Below, in pieces: positions 18,501-25,249 of a DNA stretch of 41,487 bases. The notes under the pieces were generated by a model that saw only the letters and a program-made list of their open reading frames with translations, did no database searches and was not told the origin of the DNA. Source of the stretch: Bacteroidota bacterium. GTDB taxonomy: Bacteria; Bacteroidota; Bacteroidia; Chitinophagales; Chitinophagaceae. The stretch is from the NCBI GenBank assembly GCA_024640225.1, contig JAHEFK010000006.1, positions 1-41,487 on the forward strand. The letters run 5' to 3'. Made by a program: the position numbers and the translations under genes. Every line of letters begins with the position of its first letter. Position 1 is the stretch's first letter.

Positions 18501-18931
18501 ATATCGCCTGCAAAATCTATTTTACCTGCTTGCATTTGTCGAATTTGACTTTCTGCATTTAAGCCAATATTAGACTGAACGAATTCATCATAATTATTAA
18601 AAACAACGATACTATACTTTGTTGGAAATTGACCCCCGATTTTATTTTCAATAATCATGATATGCCGTTCTGCTTCTTCAGCAACATAACGAGCAAGATT
18701 TCTACCCGATTTATCATAGTGATAAATTCTAAAATGTTTGGTATCAAAAAAATCGAAATTAAATTTTCTTAATTGCACTCGATTCTGACCATACACTTCT
18801 AAATAAGTTTGCGCAAAACTAGTAGCCTGAATAAAAAGACATAAAACAAACAATACAATTGACCGTTTACATCCTTTAGTATTGAAAACATTTGGTATTC
18901 CCTTAAAATTTCTATTTATAAACTGTAACAT
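15575..18931 (-). CDS. Large envelope protein: peptidase-like domain, TolB-like propeller and Omp85-like beta-barrel
   Basis: An 1118-residue exported protein (signal sequence ending near ATSFAQ, residue 41). Residues 42-300 resemble gluzincin metallopeptidases as seen in Bacteroidota: FDFFDTKHFRIYHY, then REGLARVMVEKMMFG where a HExxH helix would be, then LPAWVIDAYILY. The HExxH is absent, so this part is probably not catalytic. Residues about 310-690 have repeated strands like a TolB/WD40 propeller (VSSRGTDVAFVTYDRG, IVFSSNRTAPNL). From about 790 a beta-barrel follows, with LRGY at 991-994, YALMNAEIRIPI, FCDAGSAWNG and a terminal strand PVVYFSLGYDF ending in Phe, as in Omp85/surface antigen barrels. 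It probably acts at the outer membrane; the function is unknown. Confidence 0.7.
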   Translation of the reverse strand: MLQFINRNFKGIPNVFNTKGCKRSIVLFVLCLFIQATSFAQTYLEVYGQNRVQLRKFNFDFFDTKHFRIYHYDKSGRNLARYVAEEAERHIMIIENKIGGQFPTKYSIVVFNNYDEFVQSNIGLNAESQIRQMQAGKIDFAGDIMQVYFTGNHADVRNQIREGLARVMVEKMMFGETTREIIKNAISLDLPAWVIDAYILYKVYDWEPTQETAWKNVLQENTQLPFNRIVEKYPKEAGLAFWKYLYDTYGSSISEDFLFSLKSEKGINAASKITLAQPITSVYKSVLTYFNEVYAKDAVLQKAIDSNRKKFDLALKNKNAVVKQVAVSSRGTDVAFVTYDRGVYSVNLQYTNGNKAVRQLVSLGKLDFNEQQDPNYPIMTWSNTGLKLAILYKKKNQLRIKVYNSLKAKIENFVIKPKCFDRILNLSFMEDDNQLIVSAIKNCQSDLFVLTLKRSLVSQLTNDIWDDIEPVMLSGGDRKGIVFSSNRTAPNLVVQQEVNKMPTGFKNLFFYDTKTKRSNLLPLTNYKVGMVSQPIQFGKKQIAYLYNGSGVQNKYIIDFARDYKNYDSAVNFPITNYSKSIMFHGYSHTTDKVFEVVKNKQEHAIYAYPLPLITLKQLDTDIHKTTFFKNYQLDSLMEAARADVDGGDRIHNVALLKSGDIIYTGFEDAIAFEKELDSIKQKNKTTIDNTDSFFVKMKAEPYLLNFHADFVSAKMDNSILFNKYQTVATNGNSFSNPDLGAMLTASIKDVLENHQFTGGFRLPTNLAGFTYFLSYDNLKRRNDWGITGVRTASYFSYTKKYYQLNKDIFTYYVPQSVLLFTNNNLIGKSVSSLLQGYWNHPFDKIQSLRTSLGFRNDNLNYKASDSLSFLYTPASNTNWLTGKVEYVFDNSKTILKNIRLGYRYKFYVEFMNQLNGPKGKLWNVGFDFRAYQKIYRNIIYAVRLAGAHSYGDHKICYFLGGVDNQISSNFNTNTTISTTDNYMFQSLVTNLRGYNQNGRNGDTYALMNAEIRIPITNTLMAYPSKLDFVRNLQGILFCDAGSAWNGLLPDAINDSKIFNASANGVSTQFKIPWNGGLAVGMGAGLRTTLWGYYMRLDAAWNSDGGAKPVVYFSLGYDF

Positions 18932-18984
18932 CTAAATGTTTGAACTATTTTTACACTTAAAATTAAGCAAAAAAACAAGGCAAA

Positions 18985-19623
18985 ATGATTTCTATAAAAA
19001 CTTTTACATTTAATCCTTTTCAAGAAAATACGTATTTAATTATTAATGAGCAAAAGCAATGTTGGATTGTAGATCCCGGAATGTTTTCTGCAGCTGAAAA
19101 CGATGAAATGCTGAACTACATAAAAAATAATAATGTAATCCCACAAGCAATAATTAATACCCATGCTCATTTAGATCATATTATGGGAGTTCATTTTTTA
19201 CAAAAGGAATTTGATATTCCATTTTATATTCATGCCTTAGACGAAGCCACGCTACAATATGGACCTATAGCTGCTTCTATGTATGGATTAGGGACTATCA
19301 ACATGCCCATATCCTATACATTTTATAAAGAATCTAACTTCGAGATAGGTACTACTTCATTAGCAATTATACATACACCAGGTCATGCACCTGGCCATGT
19401 TATTTTATACTGCAAATCAGAAAATTGGGTAATTAATGGTGACATGCTCTTTGCTGGAAGCATTGGCAGAACAGACCTCCCAGGTTCAAATCATAATGAT
19501 ATGCTCAAAAGCCTTAGCGAAAAAATAGTTACGCTTCCAGAGGAGACAATTGTGTATTGCGGACATGGCATTGCCACTTCAATAAAAAAGGAGAAGGCTA
19601 CTAATCCTTATCTACAGAATTAA
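18985..19623 (+). CDS. Metallo-beta-lactamase-fold hydrolase, glyoxalase II-like
   Basis: The 212-residue protein has the full set of dinuclear metal motifs: THAHLDH with His60, His62, Asp64 and His65, then HTPGHAPGH, INGDMLFAGSIGRTDLPGS, and YCGHG near the end. Length and order match the small glyoxalase II-like or YcbL-type hydrolases, which hydrolyse thioesters such as S-lactoylglutathione, but the substrate cannot be fixed. No signal peptide, so it is cytoplasmic. It is a single + gene, divergent from the 1118-residue envelope protein by 53 bp and convergent with the ComB-like gene with only 8 bp between, without a visible terminator. Confidence 0.88.
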   Translation: MISIKTFTFNPFQENTYLIINEQKQCWIVDPGMFSAAENDEMLNYIKNNNVIPQAIINTHAHLDHIMGVHFLQKEFDIPFYIHALDEATLQYGPIAASMYGLGTINMPISYTFYKESNFEIGTTSLAIIHTPGHAPGHVILYCKSENWVINGDMLFAGSIGRTDLPGSNHNDMLKSLSEKIVTLPEETIVYCGHGIATSIKKEKATNPYLQN

Positions 19624-19631
19624 AAAAAAAA

Positions 19632-20345
19632 TTAAAGTGCTAGTAATTTGTCGCCTTGTAAGATTGGAACGATTGGATGTAAATTTGTACTGGTACAATA
19701 TTCCAAATCTTTTAGTAAGCCATATCCACTAAGTCTATTATAGTGTGAGCTATTTTTGAGAAAAGCTAAATAGGCTCCATTACTCGCGTCATGTAAATGA
19801 ATTGCTGCTCTTGCGCTATCACAATTAATAGTAAAATCTTGCTGTAAAGCACTAGCAACAGCTCCTGCAAAGAGGGTATCCTCCAAATTAAAGCGATCTT
19901 TCCAAGCTGCACAACCTAAAACAACTGGCTTATTATCATTTTTAAGAAAATCTACAACTGCATCTAAATTTAAAAATGAACCAATTATTATATTAGCAGC
20001 ACCTTGAACCATATGTAACAATTTAGTTCCGTTAGTAGTAGTCAATACTAGTGTTTTGCCATTTATAAAATCTGCTGGATACTCAAAAGGGGAATTACCA
20101 TAAGCTAATCCAGGTGCTACTTTCCCATCGCGCTCTCCAGCTGTTATGCTATTGGCAGTTTGATTTCCGATTGTAATACATTCCTCAACAGATGCTACAG
20201 GTATTACGGCTGCTGCACCATTATGCAAGGCCGTAGTGATAGTAGAGGTAGCTCTAAAAATGTCTATGATAACCACATTACAATCTGTAGTATCATATAA
20301 ATGCAATAAGGCAGGGGAAAGGCAAACTTCTAATTTATGATTCAT
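19632..20345 (-). CDS. comB: 2-phosphosulfolactate phosphatase (ComB family)
   Basis: The 237-residue protein matches the ComB family over its length: VVIIDIFRATSTI near residue 25, AGERDGKVAPGLAYGNSP, LVLTTTNGTKLLH, and CAAWKDRFNLEDTLFAGA. ComB removes phosphate from 2-phospho-3-sulfolactate; in archaea this leads to coenzyme M, in Bacillus to sulfolactate. In Bacteroidota the role is not established. It follows gldN, separated by a terminator at 20364-20386, so it may depend on readthrough or an unseen promoter. Family assignment is strong; the actual substrate in this organism is inference. A link to sulfonolipids is discussed in the findings. Confidence 0.85.
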   Translation of the reverse strand: MNHKLEVCLSPALLHLYDTTDCNVVIIDIFRATSTITTALHNGAAAVIPVASVEECITIGNQTANSITAGERDGKVAPGLAYGNSPFEYPADFINGKTLVLTTTNGTKLLHMVQGAANIIIGSFLNLDAVVDFLKNDNKPVVLGCAAWKDRFNLEDTLFAGAVASALQQDFTINCDSARAAIHLHDASNGAYLAFLKNSSHYNRLSGYGLLKDLEYCTSTNLHPIVPILQGDKLLAL

Positions 20346-20363
20346 GATAAAAATATTATAAAA

Positions 20364-20386
20364 AAAGGCGCTACTGGAGCGCCTTT
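20364..20386 (-). terminator. Terminator of the gldKLMN operon
   Basis: AAAGGCGCT (20364-20372), a 5-nt loop and AGCGCCTTT (20378-20386). Read on the minus strand the stem is followed by a run of T. It lies 17 bp after the gldN stop and 18 bp before the ComB-like start. Confidence 0.8.
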
Positions 20387-20403
20387 CAAATAGGTTGTAA
20401 CAA

Positions 20404-21309
20404 TTAGTAAACCCACATATCGTGTTCTTTATTAAAGATCATTTCTGTAGTTTTTTCTGCTTCGTATAATTGCTCCATAGGAGTATAGCCTAAATTGTTA
20501 AAGGATGCACCATAAGGATTGCTTACTTTAATAATATAGCTGCTGAAAAAACGGTTTTCAAAATAAGTGTCCCAGTTGATACGAGCTACATCATTTTCAG
20601 GATTGTACACTTCATACTGAGCTAATGTTTCGCGAATATTTGGATAGTAAATCCAGAATAAAGGAATGGTAAATTTAAATACATTCTCATCTGTATATTC
20701 ATCTTTTAATGGAGCGATACCTAAAATACGCACTACCATTCTACCTAAATTTCTATCAAAAATCCAATCTTCTTTAATTCTAAATTTAGTGATTTGGTCA
20801 AGAATAACCCCTTTTCTTCTGTAAACATAAGTGGTTTCTTGCGTAATAGGATCTACACTTGGAATCGTATCCATACGGCCTTCCAATTTCTCCAATAACT
20901 GATCTTTAGTCATGGTAGAAGTGAAATTATCTTCATTGAAAGCTTGTACTTTACCCGTTTTGATGGCATTCATCAAAATCTCAATAAACATACCTCCACC
21001 AGATAACTCATCACCTGGGTAACGGAATGCTAAGTTTTGTTTTTGACGAGTGTCAATTTCACGCCAAACACGTTTCTTCCACATAACATCCGCTTCACGG
21101 ATAGGTTGCCATGGTAAAATTCTTGATTCGTGTGGAATTTTATCATAAACACCATCTGGTGTTAATGAGTTTTTCCATGTAGCACCAATAACTTCTGGAG
21201 TAGCGGTTGTGTTATTATCTTTATTAGCTGCATTTTGAGCAAATGAACTAAAAGAACTGCACATAAAAGCTACAGCTGCAACGGTTTTGAATGATAAGAG
21301 GATACGCAT
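20404..21309 (-). CDS. gldN: Gliding motility / T9SS protein GldN
   Basis: The 301-residue protein is the last of the gldKLMN series. It has a signal peptide (VAAVAFMCSSFSSFAQ) and family features such as PHESRILPWQPIREADVMWKKRVWREID, NLAFRYPGDELSGGGMFIEIL and FWIYYPNIRETLAQYEVYNP. In T9SS, GldN (PorN) binds GldK (PorK) in the ring on the periplasmic face of the outer membrane and contacts GldM. The ORF follows gldM after 22 bp. The 21 nt ending in its ATG are almost identical to those before gldK and contain an AGGA that could act as a Shine-Dalgarno sequence, rare in this phylum. Confidence 0.95.
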   Translation of the reverse strand: MRILLSFKTVAAVAFMCSSFSSFAQNAANKDNNTTATPEVIGATWKNSLTPDGVYDKIPHESRILPWQPIREADVMWKKRVWREIDTRQKQNLAFRYPGDELSGGGMFIEILMNAIKTGKVQAFNEDNFTSTMTKDQLLEKLEGRMDTIPSVDPITQETTYVYRRKGVILDQITKFRIKEDWIFDRNLGRMVVRILGIAPLKDEYTDENVFKFTIPLFWIYYPNIRETLAQYEVYNPENDVARINWDTYFENRFFSSYIIKVSNPYGASFNNLGYTPMEQLYEAEKTTEMIFNKEHDMWVY

Positions 21310-21327
21310 AATCCTATAGTTGTTTTT
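21307..21327 (-). promoter_or_regulatory. Leader motif at gldN start, shared with gldK
   Basis: Read on the minus strand the sequence ends AACAACTATAGGATTATG at the gldN start codon. The matching leader at gldK differs at one of 21 positions. The AGGA lies 3 nt before ATG. Confidence 0.55.
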
Positions 21328-21331
21328 AAAA

Positions 21332-22879
21332 TTAATTCAATGTAAATATTAAGGTACCAACAGGTCTAACTTTTTTGTCTGGACCAACAGCTTTAATGTT
21401 TTCAAAAAACACTTTATCACCTGCTCTTAAACCTTCTATATAAGAAGCTGCTGCACCTTTATTCATATAAGGACCTGTAATACTAATCGTTGGTTTTGGA
21501 TCACCTCTTTTTGGCAATACCGAGATGTCATAGCTTGTTACTACGAATTTAGCGTCAAAATCAAAATTTGCTAATTCTGCAACAATACCACCTTGTGCTT
21601 TGAAAACATTGGTTGGAATGACACCACTTGATTTACCACCTACTTTAGGTGTTGGAGGTGGAATTTCTTTGATACGCAATGGAATAGTACCAACCGTTTT
21701 GATTGATTTACCACCATCAGCTTTAGCATTGATTGTTGCATTAACTTGGCCAACTGCACTAACAATAACATCATATTTACCGTTGCCAGTTTTGTTTAAA
21801 GTTGCACCTGGTATGTTTACAGAAACATCTTCTAAAGAATAACCAGCTGCAGATACCGTAATTGGGTTTGGAACACCAATATACAATACATTCATTTTAT
21901 CTAACTGTAAAGAAGCTCCCGCAGATCCCACCATATATTGAAACTCCCATGGTTCTGTAATTTTGGTACCATTCATATCAATAGATAAAGTTCCTTTTAC
22001 CGTTTGCAAACCTACACCTGTTGCTGCCGTTTCCCAAAAACCGATACCATCTTCTACTTTCTTAACACGACCATCAGAGAAATTAGGTTTCACAGATTTG
22101 TTGTAAGCAGCTAACATGATTTGCGCTTCTACTTTTTGCCCCACAAGAGCATAGCTCGTTTTAGGAACAGCAATAGCAGCAATAGCATCAAATTTCATTT
22201 GTTTTGCATCTGCCTCTTTAAATAATTCATTAATTATTAAAGATTCTGTATTTCTAACGTCGTTTTGGAATTTAGACATTAAGGTAACAACCGCCATTAC
22301 AGGCATAGAGTGGAAATTACCATAAGACCAATCCGCTTGTGGATTAGATTCTGATTTCTTTGGATTATTGATGCGGATAGGTAATTGCTCTTCAAATTGT
22401 TTTTGAATTTCAGGGAACAAAACACTAACTGCCATTTTTTTAAAATCAGCTAATTTTTGTTTTAAAGAATCTCCACCTTTTTTCTCTACTAATAAAACAG
22501 TAGATGCATCGATATTACTTTCTGCTTTGATTTCTTTTTCTCCATTATCTATTTTATATCCACCTGACTCTTCAATAACACGCTCTTTCCAATTTTCTAA
22601 ATAGCTATATAGAATATCAGCTTCTTTAGAAATTTGTTTCGCTTTGTCATTAAATTCTTTTACACGATCATGCGCCTCTGGACGAGCCTCATTAGCATCA
22701 AACGCTAAGTGTAATTCATTATTTTTAGAATTAATGGATGTATTGGACTGTGTAATACTTTGATTAATAATTTTGAATGCGTGCAATATCTCGGATGAAA
22801 CATTGAGGGCAAGCATAGCGGTCAACACTAAATACATTAGGTTGATCATTAACTGCCTTGGCTCTTTAGGTACAGACAT
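21332..22879 (-). CDS. gldM: Gliding motility / T9SS motor shaft protein GldM
   Basis: The 515-residue protein starts with the typical MSVPKEPRQLMINLMYLVL and has one transmembrane helix at about residues 10-30 (LMINLMYLVLTAMLALNVSSE). A helical periplasmic region follows (about 35-225), then beta-rich domains (about 230-515) that reach across the periplasm to the GldK-GldN ring. GldM and GldL form the proton-powered motor of T9SS and gliding. It lies between gldL (71 bp) and gldN (22 bp). Its start codon is directly preceded by ATATAGGATG, again with AGGA close to the ATG. Confidence 0.96.
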   Translation of the reverse strand: MSVPKEPRQLMINLMYLVLTAMLALNVSSEILHAFKIINQSITQSNTSINSKNNELHLAFDANEARPEAHDRVKEFNDKAKQISKEADILYSYLENWKERVIEESGGYKIDNGEKEIKAESNIDASTVLLVEKKGGDSLKQKLADFKKMAVSVLFPEIQKQFEEQLPIRINNPKKSESNPQADWSYGNFHSMPVMAVVTLMSKFQNDVRNTESLIINELFKEADAKQMKFDAIAAIAVPKTSYALVGQKVEAQIMLAAYNKSVKPNFSDGRVKKVEDGIGFWETAATGVGLQTVKGTLSIDMNGTKITEPWEFQYMVGSAGASLQLDKMNVLYIGVPNPITVSAAGYSLEDVSVNIPGATLNKTGNGKYDVIVSAVGQVNATINAKADGGKSIKTVGTIPLRIKEIPPPTPKVGGKSSGVIPTNVFKAQGGIVAELANFDFDAKFVVTSYDISVLPKRGDPKPTISITGPYMNKGAAASYIEGLRAGDKVFFENIKAVGPDKKVRPVGTLIFTLN

Positions 22880-22950
22880 CCTATATAAATTTTCTTAGAT
22901 TTTAAAAATGGTTTCTTCTTTCTCTTCTATTGTAGATTATTGCTATGCAA

Positions 22951-23778
22951 TTATCTACCTTGCATTGCAGTTAGCATATTGCCATAAATTTGGTTTAAAG
23001 TACCCAAATTAGTAGCCAATTTAGCAATTTGCTCTTTTGCTTTTTGAGCATCTTCAGCACTTGAAGCCATAGATTCAGAAGCATTTACTAAATTACTGTA
23101 GAATTTATTCATAGCTTTCAAATGATTGTTAGCATCTTGTAATTCTACTTCATAAATTTGATTAAGAGAACCTAAGTTTTTAGATAACACTTGTACTTGC
23201 TGATGGAATGAAGCGGTATCAGCAGCAGCATTATTAAATGCATTCATAGTTTCAGAAGCTCCTGAGAATGAGGTTGCCATAGTACCAATTGCAGCTGTAG
23301 CTTGACGTGTACTAGTTGTAAACTCATTAGTAACTGAAGTTACTTCTGTTAAGTCTTTCATTTGATCAACAGATTGACCAAATTTTTGGAAATTATCACT
23401 TAATCTTTTCAAATTAGCTGGATTAATTTGAGCATCTTCCATCATTTTATCTAAAGAAGCCGTAGCTGATTGACCAGGTAATGAACTAGTTGTTGGTTTA
23501 TGCGAAATTCCTTTACGTGCAGCTTCTACATGTGGATTTTCGTCTAATCCTGGATAATATTTTTCCCAATAGTAATCTTTGTGCGGCGGGAGCAAACCTA
23601 ACAATACGAAGATAAATGCTTCCGTACACATACCAATTGTAAGCATGATACTTGCACCTGGTAAATGCTCAATTTTAAATAAAGCCCCTACCAATACAAC
23701 ACCAGCACCCACACCGATGATTAAGTTTTTAAGATATTTTCCACTTGCAGTTTCGAAATATAATGCAATTGATTTCAT
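22951..23778 (-). CDS. gldL: Gliding motility / T9SS inner-membrane motor protein GldL
   Basis: The 275-residue protein has two transmembrane helices near the N-terminus: about 17-36 (KNLIIGVGAGVVLVGALFKI) and 42-63 (GASIMLTIGMCTEAFIFVLLG), with a Glu in the second (CTEAFIF), as expected for the proton-conducting stator. Then PPHKDYYWEKYYPGLDENP and a long cytoplasmic helical tail rich in Ser, Thr, Asn and Ala. GldL pentamers surround GldM dimers and use the proton gradient. It is 43 bp after gldK and 71 bp before gldM. Confidence 0.96.
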   Translation of the reverse strand: MKSIALYFETASGKYLKNLIIGVGAGVVLVGALFKIEHLPGASIMLTIGMCTEAFIFVLLGLLPPHKDYYWEKYYPGLDENPHVEAARKGISHKPTTSSLPGQSATASLDKMMEDAQINPANLKRLSDNFQKFGQSVDQMKDLTEVTSVTNEFTTSTRQATAAIGTMATSFSGASETMNAFNNAAADTASFHQQVQVLSKNLGSLNQIYEVELQDANNHLKAMNKFYSNLVNASESMASSAEDAQKAKEQIAKLATNLGTLNQIYGNMLTAMQGR

Positions 23779-23821
23779 ATTAATTTCTTTTATGATTTTT
23801 TAAAATACGGTTATTGTTTAA

Positions 23822-25078
23822 TTATCTTCTGTTAGTTAATGCTGGAGCAATTTGTTGATATACGCAACGGAAACCAATATATGCTTTAGCAGTATCTGTA
23901 AATTCATAATCTCTAGTGCTCACTTGCAAATAGAACGCAACATCTCTCCAACTACCACCACGAACAACTTTACGTTTCATCCATAATGGATCATTTTCTT
24001 TTACTTTATAATTAATATCTGGGTTCATGTCTGAAATTGAATTATACGTTCCGCCGAAATAACTTGTAGAAGTCCATTCTGCAACATTACCAGACATGTT
24101 ATATAAACCATAATCATTTGGCCAATAGCGATCTACAGGCACGGTATATAAACCACCATCAGCAGCGTAATTACCTCTTTGAGGTTTGAAGTTCGCTAGG
24201 TAACATCCTTTTTTGTTAATCACATAAGGACCACCCCAAGGATATGGAGATTCTGTTCTGCCACCTCTTGCAGCCCATTCCCATTGAATTTCATTTGGAA
24301 GACGAAACTCTCCTTCGAAATATTGTCTGTATTTGTCTCTTGATGAGCGCCACATCATGGTTCTCCAATTACAAAAAGCAACTGCTTGATTATAATTTAC
24401 ACCAACAACTGGATATTTGTCGAATGCTGAAAACCAGTTGTATTGTTGTGCAATTGGCTCATTGTATGAATGTATAAATTGACGCATCCAAACGGTAGTG
24501 TCGGGATAAGCCGCAACATCATATTTTTTAATGAAAGCAGTTCTTGCTTGTGTAGGATTTTTTACCGCTTCATCATAATCAAACACTTCATAGTGATACA
24601 CTAATTTTGATTGATCTAACTCTTTTCTACCCCAACCTGATAATTCTGCAGGGATATACATGCTAGCCAATTGATCTTGCACATCTGCATCTCTGTAGTT
24701 GATTCTTTTTCTTAAATCCAATTTTTGAGTACCATCTGGCAAGTCAATGAAATCACCTAAGATCGTATGCGCTATAGAATCTTTAACATAATTTGTGAAA
24801 GAACGATATTGATCATTTGAAATTTCCATGGCATCCATGTAAAAACCAGTCATTTGAACTGTACGAATCAAGGCATCGTTTTTACCACGAACATCTTCAT
24901 CGCTAGCCCCCATTTTCAATACTCCTGACGGAACATACACCATTCCAATTGGCTCTGGCGCTCTATAGGCCATCATGTTTGGAGAGCCTACCAATTGTCC
25001 TTCAGGACCAGATGCTCCACAGCTCGCAAGCATTGCAGTCAACGCGAAAGCAGAAATCTTCAGTGAAAGTTGTTTCAT
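23822..25078 (-). CDS. gldK: Gliding motility / T9SS lipoprotein GldK
   Basis: The 418-residue lipoprotein has a lipobox at LASCG with acylated Cys20, then a formylglycine-generating-enzyme (FGE-sulfatase-like) domain over the rest: GMVYVPSGVLKMGASD, PVVGVNYNQAVAFCNW, FRLPNEIQWEWAARGG, NMSGNVAEWTSTSY, RKVVRGGSWRD and YIGFRCVYQ. GldK forms the outer-membrane-attached ring of T9SS with GldN. An upstream in-frame start 66 bp earlier would bury the signal peptide, so the ATG at 25078 is chosen; it is preceded by the leader shared with gldN. First gene of gldKLMN. Confidence 0.95.
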   Translation of the reverse strand: MKQLSLKISAFALTAMLASCGASGPEGQLVGSPNMMAYRAPEPIGMVYVPSGVLKMGASDEDVRGKNDALIRTVQMTGFYMDAMEISNDQYRSFTNYVKDSIAHTILGDFIDLPDGTQKLDLRKRINYRDADVQDQLASMYIPAELSGWGRKELDQSKLVYHYEVFDYDEAVKNPTQARTAFIKKYDVAAYPDTTVWMRQFIHSYNEPIAQQYNWFSAFDKYPVVGVNYNQAVAFCNWRTMMWRSSRDKYRQYFEGEFRLPNEIQWEWAARGGRTESPYPWGGPYVINKKGCYLANFKPQRGNYAADGGLYTVPVDRYWPNDYGLYNMSGNVAEWTSTSYFGGTYNSISDMNPDINYKVKENDPLWMKRKVVRGGSWRDVAFYLQVSTRDYEFTDTAKAYIGFRCVYQQIAPALTNRR

Positions 25079-25096
25079 AATCCTATTGTTGTTTTT
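25076..25096 (-). promoter_or_regulatory. Leader motif at gldK start, shared with gldN
   Basis: On the minus strand it ends AACAACAATAGGATTATG at the gldK start codon, identical to the gldN leader at 20 of 21 positions, with AGGA 3 nt before ATG. Confidence 0.55.
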
Positions 25097-25161
25097 GCGA
25101 TTAAGCAAATAATTAATTTTATAATTACACCTATAACAATGCAATTTAGCTCACAATATTC

Positions 25162-25203
25162 AAAGATTTTTTGAAAAAAACAAGTATTTCGCAAAAAATC
25201 TTT
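25162..25203. repeat. 12-bp inverted repeat between gldK and the DUF255 gene
   Basis: AAAGATTTTTTG (25162-25173) is the exact reverse complement of CAAAAAATCTTT (25192-25203), with an 18-nt spacer. It lies 84-125 bp upstream of gldK and 47 bp downstream of the DUF255 gene stop. No T-run follows on the minus strand, so it is a poor terminator; an operator or mRNA structure is possible. Confidence 0.45.
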
Positions 25204-25249
25204 TCATTTATTTACAAATACGACCCTTACAGCGCGTTATAGTCCTTTA

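Noticed and set aside
25079-25144. 22-residue extension of GldK
   Set aside because: It would place a polar segment before the lipoprotein signal peptide and hide the shared leader before the ATG at 25078.
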